DNA from: Methylocystis iwaonis
Lineage (GTDB): Bacteria; Pseudomonadota; Alphaproteobacteria; Rhizobiales; Beijerinckiaceae
Assembly (NCBI RefSeq): GCF_027925385.1
Contig: NZ_AP027143.1
Location: 248,001-312,000 of the forward strand
Reading direction: 5' to 3'
DNA length: 64,000 nucleotides
The notes below the pieces were generated by a model. The model was given only the letters and a program-made list of their open reading frames with translations, was not told the origin of the DNA and did no database searches. Positions 28,835 through 38,741 of this stretch are shown here, one piece after another. Position 1 is the stretch's first letter. Each line of letters opens with the position of its first letter. A program made the translations under genes and the position numbers.

Positions 28835-30108
28835 TCGACGCTGTCATTTCCGCCTGGCACTTTCTCCTAGCGCTGCCGGGATCGGCTTACTTCGCGCTTC
28901 TTTGGCTCACAATTCTTGCGGAAGCGCCTCGCTATTTCCTTGGCGTGCAAGCCACCGCCGCCGCATTGCTGTTTGGCGAGCGCCGCCACACCGGTCCGAT
29001 AGGGCCCCTTCCTGCCGTCTCGATTCTTCTCGCCGGGCACAATGAAGAAGCGTCGATCGAAAAGTGCATCCGCTCGCTTCACGCTCAAACCTTCAAAAAC
29101 TTCGAGATCGTCTGTGTCGATGACGGTTCAAACGACCGGACCTACGAGATCATGACCCGAGCCAGGCGCGAAAATCTCGTGAGCTCAGTCGCCCGACTGG
29201 AATTACGCGGCGGTAAAGCTGCCGCGCTCAATCTCGCGGCGCGAATCGCAAAGGGCGACATCTTTGTCGTCATCGACTGCGATTGCTCCTTCGAGCCGGA
29301 TGCGATCGAGGAGCTGCTGCGACCATTTGCTAGCGATCCAGAAATCGCAGGGTCGAGCGGGAACATTTTAGTGCGCAACTGGCAGGCGTCGATCATCACA
29401 TCGCTGCAGGCAATCGAATATTTGCTTTCGATTTCGCTGGGGAAGGCCTTTTCGGACGTTCTCGACCAAGTTGTCTGCGTCTCTGGCGCTTTTGGCGCAT
29501 TTCGGCGCGACGCGTGGGAGCGTGTCAGCGGCATGGACGTGGGCGGCGGCGAAGATTTGGATTTTACGCTCCGCCTCCGTTCCTGCGGTTACAGAGTTGT
29601 CTTCACCAGACATTCGGTTTGCTACACGGACGTCCCCGACTCCTTTTACAATCTCTGGCGCCAGCGCAATCGCTGGGAGCGTGACGCCATCTGGGTTCGC
29701 TACCGCAAATATCCCCGGCTTATGAACCCGTTCAGCTCCGCCTTCAACTGGCGTGAAGCGTTCCATCAGTGGGATTTCATCATCTTCAACATGCTGCCGA
29801 CGCTTGCCTCTCCATTTTATGTCGTCTGGCTCCTGGTCAATTACGGTCAGTTCGGAGTTCTTTTACTGATCGCGGTCGCGATGCTGCTGTTTACCTTCGA
29901 TGTCGTGACGTTTTTTGCGGCTGTGCTCATCACGGGCAAACCCATTTTCTGGCGATTGGCGCCATTCGTTCCGTTGTTTGGCTTGTTCCAGTCCTACGTC
30001 ATGCGCATGAACCGGTTATATGCCTACGTCACGGAGATCATTTTTTCATCTTCGCTCCGTGACAACTACGTCCCGCAAAAGTCACGCGATCTCATGATCT
30101 GGCGCTAA
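28831..30108 (+). CDS. Membrane family 2 glycosyltransferase (PgaC/BcsA-like)
   Basis: A 425-residue processive-type GT2 enzyme. It has an N-terminal helix (about 10-30), UDP-sugar binding SILLAGHNEE and CVDDGSNDRT, the metal-binding DCD at 149-151, the base in GGGEDLD (241-242) and the product-binding QRNRW at 278-282. Two or three C-terminal helices follow. The full D, DxD, (E)D, QxxRW set predicts synthesis and transfer of a beta-linked polysaccharide across the inner membrane. It is coupled to the gene before and 23 bp from the HlyD gene after. Sugar identity is unknown. Confidence 0.88.
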   Translation: MIDAVISAWHFLLALPGSAYFALLWLTILAEAPRYFLGVQATAAALLFGERRHTGPIGPLPAVSILLAGHNEEASIEKCIRSLHAQTFKNFEIVCVDDGSNDRTYEIMTRARRENLVSSVARLELRGGKAAALNLAARIAKGDIFVVIDCDCSFEPDAIEELLRPFASDPEIAGSSGNILVRNWQASIITSLQAIEYLLSISLGKAFSDVLDQVVCVSGAFGAFRRDAWERVSGMDVGGGEDLDFTLRLRSCGYRVVFTRHSVCYTDVPDSFYNLWRQRNRWERDAIWVRYRKYPRLMNPFSSAFNWREAFHQWDFIIFNMLPTLASPFYVVWLLVNYGQFGVLLLIAVAMLLFTFDVVTFFAAVLITGKPIFWRLAPFVPLFGLFQSYVMRMNRLYAYVTEIIFSSSLRDNYVPQKSRDLMIWR

Positions 30109-30131
30109 GACGAAAAAGGAGACAGGGATCC

Positions 30132-31313
30132 ATGACGCTCCATTCATTGCGTCCGCTTTCGCGGCCCGACAACCTGAAGAATCAAGCCCGCGCCGCCCAG
30201 TCTCTTGCACGCAAGATTTATCTGGCCGCGCTCGTTGGCGCGGGATGCTGGGTTTTGTTTCTCGTTTTCGGCCCGATGATCTTCATGGAGGCCAACGGCA
30301 TGGTCCTCGAGGACGAGGAAGTCGTGTCGCCTTCCTTCAGCGCGCAACTGCTGACGATTTCGGTTCGACCAGGCGACAAAGTCGCGGCGGGCGATCAGAT
30401 CGGCAAAGTCCTGTCGACACAGATGATCGATCTGATTTCCGATCTCACCTCGCGCAAAGGTCAATTCGACGTCCGCAAGGCCCAGATCGACGCGCGGCTA
30501 TCGGCGATCGACGCTATGCTTCCAGTAGCGCAGCAGCGCATAAAACATTCCGGCGCCGCCTATGCCGTCGTGGACCAAGCGATGGCGCGCGGCTACAGCA
30601 CGACGACGCGTCTGCTGGAAGCAACGAGAGATCGTTTCGAGGCCGAACGCGAAGTCGCGTCGTTGCGGGCGGAGCAGGCGGGCCTGACGAGCGAGCGCGC
30701 TTCGGTTCTCAGCAATCTCGTCCGTCTTCAGGAAGCCGTTGACGCGGCGCAGCGTTCTTACCGCGATGGCGCAATTATCAGTCCGGTCGCGGGAACGCTC
30801 GGCGCGCATGTCGCGACCCCTGGGACCGTGCTCTCGCCGGGGGCAGCGGGCAAGATTGCGGAGATTTACCACGGAAAGCAGTTCATTCTGGCCTATCTCC
30901 CGACAAACCGCATCTATGCAGCCGATCCGGGCCAAACCGTTGTCATCACGGATGGCTTCAAGCGCCAGGTCGGGCGCATCGAGGCCGTTGGGAACATCAC
31001 CGACCAATTGCCAGCCGAGTTTCAATCGGCTTTCCGCACGATAGAGCGTCAGCAACTCGCGCGAATTTCGATCGAAGACGGCGGCGCCTTTCCGCTTTTG
31101 GCGAAAATCAGAGTGACGACGCCGCTTGCGCCTTCGAATGTTATTACATCGGCGCCCGAGGCAATTGTGAGCGCCGTTGTGTCCAGCTCCAAATGGCTGA
31201 TCGCCGCTTTTGCTCGCGATAGGAATCCAGCGCCTGAATATGGAATGTTAGGGATTCGCTTGGCCGCGCGCGAGACGCCGCTCGAGCCTCGAGAAAAGGC
31301 GCAGCGCAAGTGA
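30132..31313 (+). CDS. HlyD-family periplasmic adaptor in polysaccharide locus
   Basis: A 393-residue protein with one N-terminal helix (about 35-58). A lipoyl half ISVRPGDKVAAGDQIG leads into a coiled-coil hairpin of about 110 residues, then a second half ISPVAGTLGAHVATPGTVL. This is membrane-fusion architecture. An AAAAAGGAGACAGG site precedes the ATG. Between a glycosyltransferase and a TolC gene, it probably links inner-membrane polymer synthesis to outer-membrane export, in place of the BcsB/BcsC or PgaA arrangement. Confidence 0.8.
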   Translation: MTLHSLRPLSRPDNLKNQARAAQSLARKIYLAALVGAGCWVLFLVFGPMIFMEANGMVLEDEEVVSPSFSAQLLTISVRPGDKVAAGDQIGKVLSTQMIDLISDLTSRKGQFDVRKAQIDARLSAIDAMLPVAQQRIKHSGAAYAVVDQAMARGYSTTTRLLEATRDRFEAEREVASLRAEQAGLTSERASVLSNLVRLQEAVDAAQRSYRDGAIISPVAGTLGAHVATPGTVLSPGAAGKIAEIYHGKQFILAYLPTNRIYAADPGQTVVITDGFKRQVGRIEAVGNITDQLPAEFQSAFRTIERQQLARISIEDGGAFPLLAKIRVTTPLAPSNVITSAPEAIVSAVVSSSKWLIAAFARDRNPAPEYGMLGIRLAARETPLEPREKAQRK

Positions 31314-31389
31314 GCAATGCCACCGCCTTTTGCAAAGTCGCGCGCCGCCGCTTGCTCGGCCGCTCATTTCTCGAAAGGCGCCGCTTCAC

Positions 31390-32274
31390 ATGATCAGAGC
31401 AGCTATGACGTCTCGCCGCTCATTCTTGTCGGCCTGCGCAGTAACGCCTTTGGCGAGCGCTTTCGCGAAAGCGCGAAACGCGCCGCCCCGCATGGCGATG
31501 TGGGTGTGGAAGGATCGCGTTTTGTCCCCCGGCGCTATGCTGGCTTTCGCAGAGAGGCGCGGGATATCGACACTATTCGTTTACGTCACCCCGACGGCCG
31601 CCGAGGCGCTTCTCACCAGAGACAGAGACGCTTGCGCGACGCTGCGCGCAATGCGTTCAAACGGACGGCGCGTTTATGCAGTGGCCGGCGAGCCCGACTG
31701 GGCGTGGGGACCAGCGCAACTGCCGGAGCATGCCGCCTTACTTGTCAGGTTGGCGGTGGAAACGGGATTGTTCGACGGGCTCCATTTCGATGTCGAGCCC
31801 AATGCAGTGCCGGATTGGAACGACAAACCGACGCGACCCGCTCTTATGAAGGGTTCGGTGAAGTTTTATGACCTTTTGCGAGCCGCCGCGCCTTATCAAA
31901 AGATCGACATCGCCGTTAATCCGGTTTTTGCGACGCTTACGACAGGCGGCTCCAACTTCATGCGCGAGCTTGCAAGACGGGCTGACTCGCTGTCGATCAT
32001 GTCCTATCGATCCGATCCCAAACGCGCGCTCGAGTGGGCCGCTCCAGCAATCGCACAGATCGAGGGGGCTGGCCGGCGTTGGAGGATGGGGGCGGAGGTC
32101 GGTGACGCCGAGCCCGGCGTCACTTGGCGCGGAACGCCGCCAGCTCGTTTTTCTTCCGCTATGGTCGATTTCGACAATCTGATCACGGATCGATTCCGGT
32201 CCCCCCGTTACGAGGGCCTGGCGTTGCACGACTACGATTCACTCGCGCAAATGTATGGAGAAGTCGACGGCTGA
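31390..32274 (+). CDS. Tat-exported TIM-barrel (glycoside-hydrolase-like) protein
   Basis: A 294-residue protein. Near its N-terminus SRRSFLSACAV is a twin-arginine signal, so it should be exported folded. The body alternates strands and helices in TIM-barrel fashion (MAMWVWKDRVL; STLFVYVTP; GLHFDVEPNA; DIAVNPVFATL; LSIMSYRSD). The GLHFDVEP strand places Asp and Glu as in GH18-like or polysaccharide deacetylase-associated hydrolase barrels. Enzymatic activity is unproven. ATG 31390 and ATG 31405 are both possible; the second leaves a shorter n-region. Its place before tolC suggests trimming of the exported polymer. Confidence 0.6.
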   Translation: MIRAAMTSRRSFLSACAVTPLASAFAKARNAPPRMAMWVWKDRVLSPGAMLAFAERRGISTLFVYVTPTAAEALLTRDRDACATLRAMRSNGRRVYAVAGEPDWAWGPAQLPEHAALLVRLAVETGLFDGLHFDVEPNAVPDWNDKPTRPALMKGSVKFYDLLRAAAPYQKIDIAVNPVFATLTTGGSNFMRELARRADSLSIMSYRSDPKRALEWAAPAIAQIEGAGRRWRMGAEVGDAEPGVTWRGTPPARFSSAMVDFDNLITDRFRSPRYEGLALHDYDSLAQMYGEVDG

Positions 32275-32385
32275 AAACGAACGATAATGGAGGTTTCTGC
32301 GAGTCGATCGTTGCAAATGTCTTTTCCCGCTCATGCTGAACGCACTCCTCTCTCGGGGAGCTCGAAGGATCGTTAGGGGAAAACT

Positions 32386-33843
32386 GTGATGGGACAGGCG
32401 AGAGAATTTCCCTTCGGGAAACCGGCAAGGAGAGTTCCTTCAATCGGGGGGCACACGCTGCTCTTCATCTTAGCTGCCTGCTCGTGGCCCGTGCTTGCGC
32501 CGCACGCGCACGCCGAAACGCTGACAGACGCATTGTCCGAAGCCTATCTCACGAATCCGCAACTGAACGCACAGCGGGCCAGCACACGCAGCGTTGACGA
32601 GAACCTGCCGATGGCGCGCGGAACCCTTCTTCCCACGGTGAATCTTCTCGGCAATTATGCCGTCCTCCAGCAGAACCTGCTGACGAGCGCGTTCAAGTCC
32701 TACACATTGACTCAGCCGGCCGGCGCAGGCTTGCTGGTCAATCTGAATGTCTTCAACGGCTTTCGAGGGCTTAACGGAATCGACCAAGCGAAGGCTCAGA
32801 TATTCCAGTCTCGCCAGATTTTGCGCAATGCCGAGAATATCGTTCTGGCAAACGCCGCAGCGGCTTATCTGAATGTTTTGCACGACGCCGCGGTCTACAA
32901 GCTTCGGAATAATTTTGTCCGCGCCGTCGCCAATCAGGTCGTGACGACCAAAGGACGGTTTCTCGGCGGGGAAGTCACCAAGACGGATATCTTCCAGGCG
33001 GAATCCTATCTGGCTCGCGGGAAGTTGGATCGCTCGACGTCGACGGTGAATCTTCAGTCTAGCATTTCCGCCTACAGCCAGTTGATCGGACGATCGCCGA
33101 ACAGGTTGACGGCTGTCGGGTCGCCGGATCGGATGCTGCCACAGAATGTTGGCGCCGCCGTTCAGCTCGCCCTTACCGACCATCCGGCCGCGCTCGCGGC
33201 TCGATACAACGTCGACATCATCGAGCTTGCTGTGAAAATTGCGGAAGGAGAGCTGGCGCCGACAGTGAACCTTGTCGGTTCGGTAAATCAGAACTTCAAT
33301 TACGTTGGATATGTCGGCGCGCCGAACGAGCGGCTTTTTCAAGGTATGGTCGGGGTTCAAGTGAATGTACCCGTTTATGAAGGCGGCATTGTCTATGCCC
33401 GGGCTCGGCAGGCCAAGGAGAGGCTTGGAGAAGCAAAGTTTCTTTACCACCAGCAAGTCAACGAAATTAAGCAGTCGGTCGAGGCCGCCTGGGCCGCCTG
33501 GAACGAATCGAGCAAGCTCGCGGCCTCGGCAAGGGAGCAAGTCAGAAGCGCCGAGTCCGCTCTTGCCGGCATTCGGCAGGAAGCCAAAATCAGCCTGCGA
33601 ACCACATGGGATATTTTGAACGCCCAACTGACGCTGTTGAGCGCGAGGATTGCTCTGGTGGACGCTCAGCGCAACCGCATTCTCTCCGGGTTCGGCCTTC
33701 TGGCGTCGATGGGGCAGCTTTCAGCGGAAAAGCTGGCGCTCGACGTTCCCGTCTATGACGCGACGACGCATTACGAGCAAGTCAAGGATCAATGGTTTGG
33801 GCTGGAAGCGTGGAACCCGCCAGCCGTCAAGCAAGCAGAGTAG
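32386..33843 (+). CDS. TolC-family outer-membrane channel
   Basis: A 485-residue outer-membrane factor of the type I secretion TolC class. It has a signal peptide ending near PHAHAETL, then LTDALSEAYLTNPQLNAQRAS. The characteristic repeat halves are GEVTKTDIFQAESYLARGKL and EAKISLRTTWDILNAQLTLL. It is not lipidated, unlike the efflux channel at 23688. It closes the TackOD1-GT2-HlyD-TIM-barrel-TolC run. Confidence 0.85.
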   Translation: MMGQAREFPFGKPARRVPSIGGHTLLFILAACSWPVLAPHAHAETLTDALSEAYLTNPQLNAQRASTRSVDENLPMARGTLLPTVNLLGNYAVLQQNLLTSAFKSYTLTQPAGAGLLVNLNVFNGFRGLNGIDQAKAQIFQSRQILRNAENIVLANAAAAYLNVLHDAAVYKLRNNFVRAVANQVVTTKGRFLGGEVTKTDIFQAESYLARGKLDRSTSTVNLQSSISAYSQLIGRSPNRLTAVGSPDRMLPQNVGAAVQLALTDHPAALAARYNVDIIELAVKIAEGELAPTVNLVGSVNQNFNYVGYVGAPNERLFQGMVGVQVNVPVYEGGIVYARARQAKERLGEAKFLYHQQVNEIKQSVEAAWAAWNESSKLAASAREQVRSAESALAGIRQEAKISLRTTWDILNAQLTLLSARIALVDAQRNRILSGFGLLASMGQLSAEKLALDVPVYDATTHYEQVKDQWFGLEAWNPPAVKQAE

Positions 33844-34047
33844 GGCATGATCTTTCGTAACCTTTCGACGCAACTCACATAGTATCAGCAGATTGGCAGG
33901 ACGTCCGTTGATAACGACCTCGAGCTGCGACTTCAGGTCGGGCGCGAGACTGAATTCCGGAGACGGGCTGGATGTAATTCGTCCGGGAAGGCAGCGCTTA
34001 CCCGGAGTGACGCTCGACGCCGGGCGCGGCGGAACACGCCGCAGGCG

Positions 34048-34476
34048 TCAAGGTTGGCAGTTCGTTCGCAGCAATTTCGCGTCGATCGTGAAGCCGGAGC
34101 GTATCGCTCCCGAGCTCATTTTGGATTGGGCGCGATACCAGGATTTGAAATCGCCGGTGAACAGAAAGCTCTCAACCTCGCGCCTGCCGCCCGCGACACA
34201 TTCGACCGTGACGATCACTTGGTCGCCTGCATGCGAGACGGATGGTCGCGCACAGCCGCTCGCGCGAGGGCCGATGACGCTGTCGCCCTCGGCAATGCAG
34301 ACGTCATTGGTCTGCATCCCGATCTCGGGAGAAACCGTTGTGATCCGCCACAAACCCGGAGCTCTTGTTGGCAGCTCGGTTTGCGCCGCGCCCGTCGGCG
34401 GCGCCTCTCCCACCGAACCGGAGAGGCTCATGACCAAGGCGAACAGGCTGGGAGAAAGCAGGGGGCTTTTCAACAT
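34048..34476 (-). CDS. DUF3617-family exported protein
   Basis: A 142-residue protein beginning MLKSPLLSPSLFALVMSLSG, a signal peptide. The body reads PGLWRITTVSPEIG, then a pair of cysteines (NDVCIAEGDS and ASGCARP), a third in IVTVECVAGG, and AKLLRTNC at the end. Four cysteines and the PGLWRI opening match DUF3617, a periplasmic family without known function. The ATG at 34476 is chosen because a longer frame adds only an arginine-rich leader. An opposite-strand frame at 33893-34495 is its shadow. Confidence 0.65.
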   Translation of the reverse strand: MLKSPLLSPSLFALVMSLSGSVGEAPPTGAAQTELPTRAPGLWRITTVSPEIGMQTNDVCIAEGDSVIGPRASGCARPSVSHAGDQVIVTVECVAGGRREVESFLFTGDFKSWYRAQSKMSSGAIRSGFTIDAKLLRTNCQP

Positions 34477-34815
34477 TGTTCCCGCAGAGCGTTGAGCGTT
34501 CAGGGTCCGATGTGCGGCCATAATCATTTCTAGTCGTCGCCGTAAAGGCGCCTTCCGATTTTTCCCTTGCTTCGGTGAAAGCATCCCGCTCGAGAGTCGT
34601 TCCGCCGTCGATGCTTCTCGTCGTCATAATGTTACGACCATAGCAATTTCCCATAACGCAGGCTGCTTCGACGTCAATCTGCCGGGCGAGGCGGGGGGCT
34701 GCGGCGAAGCGCCGATTCTTCCTGGAGTCGCCGGGAAATAATGAAGAAGACGTCACAATGGCGCTGTTGTAGGAACGTCGATGTCGATTCAACCGCGGCG
34801 TTTCGGGTCGTTCGT
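34477..34815. other. Divergent intergenic region, no gene seen
   Basis: This 339-bp stretch lies between the leftward DUF3617 gene and the rightward cytochrome gene. It probably contains both promoters. I see no RNA gene, terminator hairpin or supportable small protein. Confidence 0.5.
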
Positions 34816-35679
34816 ATGATCAGTCGCGTATTTCTCCTTGCTGCCTTCTGCATGGGGGCTGCCGCCCTGAGCATCCGCGACTCCGCCGCAGCCGACAGAG
34901 CGCGCGGGCAATATCTGGTGGAGGCCCTCGGCGCCTGCGATAATTGCCACACGCCGCGCGGCTCGGGGGGCTATGATTACGCCGCGCGCTTCTCCGGCGG
35001 GTCTCAGACGTTCTCCGGCAATGGCTATGCCGTACGTGGTTCGAATATCTCACCCGACAAAGAGACGGGCGTGGGCGGCTGGAGCGACGAGGCGCTGGGC
35101 GCCGCCATTGTCGCCGGCGTCGGCCGGGACGGGCAGCTCGCGCCTGTGATGCCTTCCGACTCCTACCGTGCGTTGACCAAAGACGATCTCGACGCGATCA
35201 TCTCCTTTCTTCGCGCCGCAGCTCCCGTTCGAACCCAACCTGCGCAACCGCCACAGCGACATGGCGAATGGGCGCCGCATCCGCTACCCGGCGCCGAGGC
35301 CCCTTTCGATGACGCGGCGCTTTCCAACAAAATCAAGCGCGGGCTCTATGTCGCCTCGATCGCCCGCTGCCTGTCCTGCCACAGTGGCGAAAAAGACGAT
35401 GCGCCCGATCACGTAAGCCGGCTTGGCGCGGGCGGAAAAATCTTCCGCACTCCCGGCGGAGTCGCTGTCGCATCGAACATCAGCGCGCATCAGGAGAAAG
35501 GTCTCGGCGCCTGGTCGAGCGAGGAGATCGCGCGCGCCATCACGCAAGGCGTCTCGCGTAACGGCGATCCGCTCAAGCCGCCCATGTCGACGCTCGCCAA
35601 GGCGCATTTCGCAAAGATGTCGACAGAGGATCTAGACGCGCTTGTCGCCTATCTACGAACCATCCCCCCGAAAGAATAA
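34816..35679 (+). CDS. Diheme cytochrome c
   Basis: A 287-residue periplasmic protein. The signal peptide ends near DSAAADRA; heme motifs are CDNCH (about residue 40) and CLSCH (about residue 185). Each lies in a domain with SNISPDKETG / SNISAHQEKG and an axial-Met candidate near the end of each domain (APVMPSDSY; PPMSTLAKA). This duplicated class I layout occurs in electron acceptors of periplasmic alcohol or sulfur dehydrogenases. The ATG at 34816 begins a normal signal; a longer frame from 34741 does not. The stop abuts the stop of the convergent protease gene, leaving no space. A role in methanol oxidation is possible from proximity only. Confidence 0.85.
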   Translation: MISRVFLLAAFCMGAAALSIRDSAAADRARGQYLVEALGACDNCHTPRGSGGYDYAARFSGGSQTFSGNGYAVRGSNISPDKETGVGGWSDEALGAAIVAGVGRDGQLAPVMPSDSYRALTKDDLDAIISFLRAAAPVRTQPAQPPQRHGEWAPHPLPGAEAPFDDAALSNKIKRGLYVASIARCLSCHSGEKDDAPDHVSRLGAGGKIFRTPGGVAVASNISAHQEKGLGAWSSEEIARAITQGVSRNGDPLKPPMSTLAKAHFAKMSTEDLDALVAYLRTIPPKE

Positions 35680-36489
35680 TCAGCGCGGGGTCTCGACGGC
35701 TGCTCGAATGGCTTTCGCGAGGTCGCCCTCGAAAAGCATGGCGGAGCCATAATGCGTCTCGATGTCGAAGGGCCTCTGAAGGTTCATGTCCAGCGAGGCG
35801 CTGTGCATGGCGATCAGCCGACCGTCTTCCGAGAATAGTCCCGACCCGGAGCCGCCGTAGCCGTCATTACAATCATGCCGCGCACGCCGTACATGGCCCT
35901 CGCTCGGTTCGTCGATGCGATGGATCTCGCATAATTCGATCGTGGCGGGGAGGCGCGTATTGGAATGTCCGGCGGGCGCCACCATCGTCACCTTCATCCC
36001 CGGTCCGGTTATTATGTTGCTCGCATCCGGGATGGGCTGCGGCTTCACATTGTCAGGCGTCGGTTGCAACAGCCGTAGGAGCGCCCAGTCGTCGGTGATG
36101 TGCAGGCCTTTGGACTCCACCGCCGCACCGAACCGCACGTTGTCGCCGTCGAAGTAATAATCGCCGCCCGCGATACGAAAAAAGCAGTTCGTCACGGGGT
36201 GCGTCGGAACCAGCTTGCTGTCGACAAAATTATGCGCGTTTACCACGACGAGATCATGCGCGCCGATCAGCCATGCCGCCGCGCCGCGCTCCAGCGCGCC
36301 AAAATCAGAATAGCACATCAGCACGCCAGCCCCAGGAAAGCGCGCCAAGTCGGCGTCGGTCATCAGGCGGCGCCCGTCCTGCGGATACAGCGCGATGTCG
36401 ACGATCGGCGCCTTCGGGCCCTCGAAACCGGCGGCGCCGAGCGTCAGCAGATAGGCGCCGAAAAGGCCAAAAACCATACGATCAGACAT
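35680..36489 (-). CDS. Trypsin-like serine protease
   Basis: A 269-residue exported protein with the chymotrypsin-fold triad. The His is in LVVVNAHNFVD, the Asp in ITDDWALLRL, and the Ser in YGGSGSGLFSEDGRL, where Gly replaces the usual Asp of GDSGG. A hydrophobic N-terminus (VFGLFGAYLLTLGAAG) acts as signal or anchor. Loss of the oxyanion-region Asp may reduce activity. It is divergent from mxaF across 343 bp and convergent with the cytochrome gene. Confidence 0.75.
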   Translation of the reverse strand: MSDRMVFGLFGAYLLTLGAAGFEGPKAPIVDIALYPQDGRRLMTDADLARFPGAGVLMCYSDFGALERGAAAWLIGAHDLVVVNAHNFVDSKLVPTHPVTNCFFRIAGGDYYFDGDNVRFGAAVESKGLHITDDWALLRLLQPTPDNVKPQPIPDASNIITGPGMKVTMVAPAGHSNTRLPATIELCEIHRIDEPSEGHVRRARHDCNDGYGGSGSGLFSEDGRLIAMHSASLDMNLQRPFDIETHYGSAMLFEGDLAKAIRAAVETPR

Positions 36490-36639
36490 GCGTCATGCTT
36501 CTTATAGCCATGCAGTTCGGCGGGAGAAGATACCGCATGTCGACCCGCGTCAAGATGACGACGCGTTAGCGCCAGCGCGTAGGAAATACCGGGAGGCGAT
36601 ATGCCGATCTTTCCCGAGGCACATTACCGATAAATCGTA

Positions 36640-36668
36640 GAGACACGCTGCGACGCTTAAATTTATAT
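36640..36668 (+). promoter_or_regulatory. Candidate mxaF promoter
   Basis: GAGACA (36640-36645), a 17-bp spacer and TTATAT (36663-36668) resemble the AAGACA-type -35 of mxaF promoters in Methylobacterium, with an AT-rich -10. A start near 36675 would leave a leader of about 158 nt. The rest of 36490-36832 holds no gene; an AGGAGG ribosome-binding site lies just before mxaF. Confidence 0.4.
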
Positions 36669-36832
36669 GCTCGCGGATCGTCTCTCCCATAAAGCGCGGC
36701 AAGCGCTTCCAAGGAAGCGACCTTCAACGAACATGACGACTCTGGAGAAATGCTGGAGCGTCTTCACGAGGCGACGTCATCCTTTCAAGAAGCCGCCAAC
36801 GGTCTTGCAGGACGTCGCAGGAGGACTCGTCT

Positions 36833-38707
36833 ATGAGGAAATTCTTAAATTCCGTTTCCCTGCTGTCGGTCCTGATCGCGGCGCCCGTCACTATGGCGTC
36901 GGTCGCCCAGGCCGAAGATCGGCTCGAAGCGCTTGCGAAGAGCGAAGACAACTGGGCGATGCAGGGCAAGAACTACAGCGCGAACCACTACAGCACGCTC
37001 ACGCAGATCAACGCTGATAACGTCAAGAACCTCAAGGTTTCCTGGTCCTTTTCGACCGGTTTGCTGAGCGGCCACGAGGGCGCTCCGATCGTCGTCGACG
37101 GCAAGATGTATGTGCATACGTCGTTCCCCAATAATACATTTGCGCTTGATCTGAGCGATCCGACGCGCATTCTCTGGCAGCACAAGCCCAAGCAGAACGC
37201 CGCCGCGCGCGCCGTCGCCTGCTGCGACATCGTCAACCGCGGCCTTGCCTATTGGCCTGGCGATGGCAAGGCGCCGTCGTTGATCATCAAGACGCTTCTC
37301 GACGGCAATGTCGTCGCGCTGAACGCCGTTACCGGCCAGGAATATTGGAAGATCGAAAACTCCGATTTCAAAGTCGGCTCGACCCTGACCGTTGCGCCGC
37401 ATGTCTACAAGGATGTGGTCCTTGTCGGCAGCTCCGGCGCCGAGCTCGGCGTGCGTGGTTATATGACCGCCTATGACGTTCGTACCGGCGAGCAGAAGTG
37501 GCGCGCTTACGCCACCGGTCCCGATTCTGACGTGTTGATCGGCGACGACTTCAACAAGGCGAATCCGCATTATGGCCAAAAGGGCCTTGGCACCTCGACC
37601 TGGGAAGGCGACGCCTGGAAGATCGGCGGCGGCACGAATTGGGGCTGGTTCGCTTATGATCCGGGCACGAATCTGGTCTACTACGGCAGCGGCAACCCGG
37701 CGCCGTGGAACGAGACGATGCGTCCCGGCGACAACAAGTGGACGATGACCATTTGGGGACGCGATCTCGAAACCGGCGCGGCGAAATTCGGCTATCAAAA
37801 GACGCCGCACGATGAATGGGATTACGCGGGCATCAACTTCATGATGCTCAGCGAGCAGAAGGATAAGGAAGGCAAGCTTCGCAAGCTGCTGACCCATCCG
37901 GACCGCAACGGCATCGTCTACACGCTCGACCGCACGGACGGCACCTTGGTCTCGGCGGACAAAATCGACGACACGGTCAATGTCTTCAAAAAGGTCGATC
38001 TGAAGAGCGGCCTGCCGGTTCGCGACCCCGAATATGGCACCCGCATGGATCATCTCGCCAAGGATGTTTGCCCCTCGGCGATGGGTTATCACAATCAGGG
38101 GCTCGACTCCTACGACCCGACCAAGGAGCTGTTCTTCCTCGGCGTGAACCATATCTGCATGGACTGGGAGCCCTTCATGCTTCCGTACCGCGCCGGTCAG
38201 TTCTTCGTCGGCGCGACGCTGAACATGTTTCCGGGTCCGAAGGGCGACCGCCAGAAGGGCGAGGGCCTGGGTCAGATCAAGGCCTACAACGCCATCACCG
38301 GCCAGTTCAAATGGGAGAAGATGGAGCGCTTCGCGGTTTGGGGCGGCACCGCCGCGACCGCTGGCAATGTCGTCTTCTACGGAACGCTCGACGGCTTCAT
38401 CAAGGCTCGCAACAGCGACACCGGCGACCTGCTCTGGAAGTTCAAGCTTCCGTCCGGCGTCATCGGCCATCCGATCGTCTATCAGCACAAGGGCGTCGAA
38501 TATGTCGCCATCCTGTACGGCGTGGGTGGTTGGCCGGGCGTTGGTCTCGTGTTCGACCTTCAGGATCCGACGGCCGGTCTTGGCGCGGTCGGCGCCTTCA
38601 AGCAGCTCGCCAATTATACGCAGATGGGCGGCGGCGTGATGGTCTTCGCGCTCGACGGCAAGGGTCCCTACGACGATCTGAACCTCGGCGAATACAAGGC
38701 CAACTAA
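36833..38707 (+). CDS. mxaF: Methanol dehydrogenase large subunit (Ca/PQQ type)
   Basis: A 624-residue periplasmic quinoprotein that oxidises methanol to formaldehyde and passes electrons to cytochrome cL. The signal peptide ends at SVAQA|EDRL. The vicinal disulfide Cys130-Cys131 (AVACCDIV) packs on PQQ. Calcium ligands are Glu204 (SGAELG) and Asn288 (SGNPAPWN), and the catalytic Asp330 is in EWDYAG. Residue 332 is Ala, not the extra Asp of lanthanide enzymes (DYD), so this is MxaF and not XoxF. Tryptophan-docking repeats (GQFKWEK, GDLLWKF) form the eight-bladed propeller. AGGAGG precedes the ATG. First gene of mxaFJGIRSACKLD. Confidence 0.98.
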   Translation: MRKFLNSVSLLSVLIAAPVTMASVAQAEDRLEALAKSEDNWAMQGKNYSANHYSTLTQINADNVKNLKVSWSFSTGLLSGHEGAPIVVDGKMYVHTSFPNNTFALDLSDPTRILWQHKPKQNAAARAVACCDIVNRGLAYWPGDGKAPSLIIKTLLDGNVVALNAVTGQEYWKIENSDFKVGSTLTVAPHVYKDVVLVGSSGAELGVRGYMTAYDVRTGEQKWRAYATGPDSDVLIGDDFNKANPHYGQKGLGTSTWEGDAWKIGGGTNWGWFAYDPGTNLVYYGSGNPAPWNETMRPGDNKWTMTIWGRDLETGAAKFGYQKTPHDEWDYAGINFMMLSEQKDKEGKLRKLLTHPDRNGIVYTLDRTDGTLVSADKIDDTVNVFKKVDLKSGLPVRDPEYGTRMDHLAKDVCPSAMGYHNQGLDSYDPTKELFFLGVNHICMDWEPFMLPYRAGQFFVGATLNMFPGPKGDRQKGEGLGQIKAYNAITGQFKWEKMERFAVWGGTAATAGNVVFYGTLDGFIKARNSDTGDLLWKFKLPSGVIGHPIVYQHKGVEYVAILYGVGGWPGVGLVFDLQDPTAGLGAVGAFKQLANYTQMGGGVMVFALDGKGPYDDLNLGEYKAN

Positions 38708-38741
38708 TCTCCTCTCTGCTTTGCAAGAAGCAATTGAGACG

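Noticed and set aside
33893..34495. 200-residue plus-strand frame
   Set aside because: Overlaps the DUF3617 gene, which has a signal peptide and ordered cysteines; this frame has neither.
36845..38488. 547-residue minus-strand frame
   Set aside because: Shadow of mxaF, whose protein is unmistakable.
36833..38707. Lanthanide-type XoxF instead of MxaF
   Set aside because: DYA rather than DYD after the catalytic Asp, and mxaI plus mxaACKL follow.
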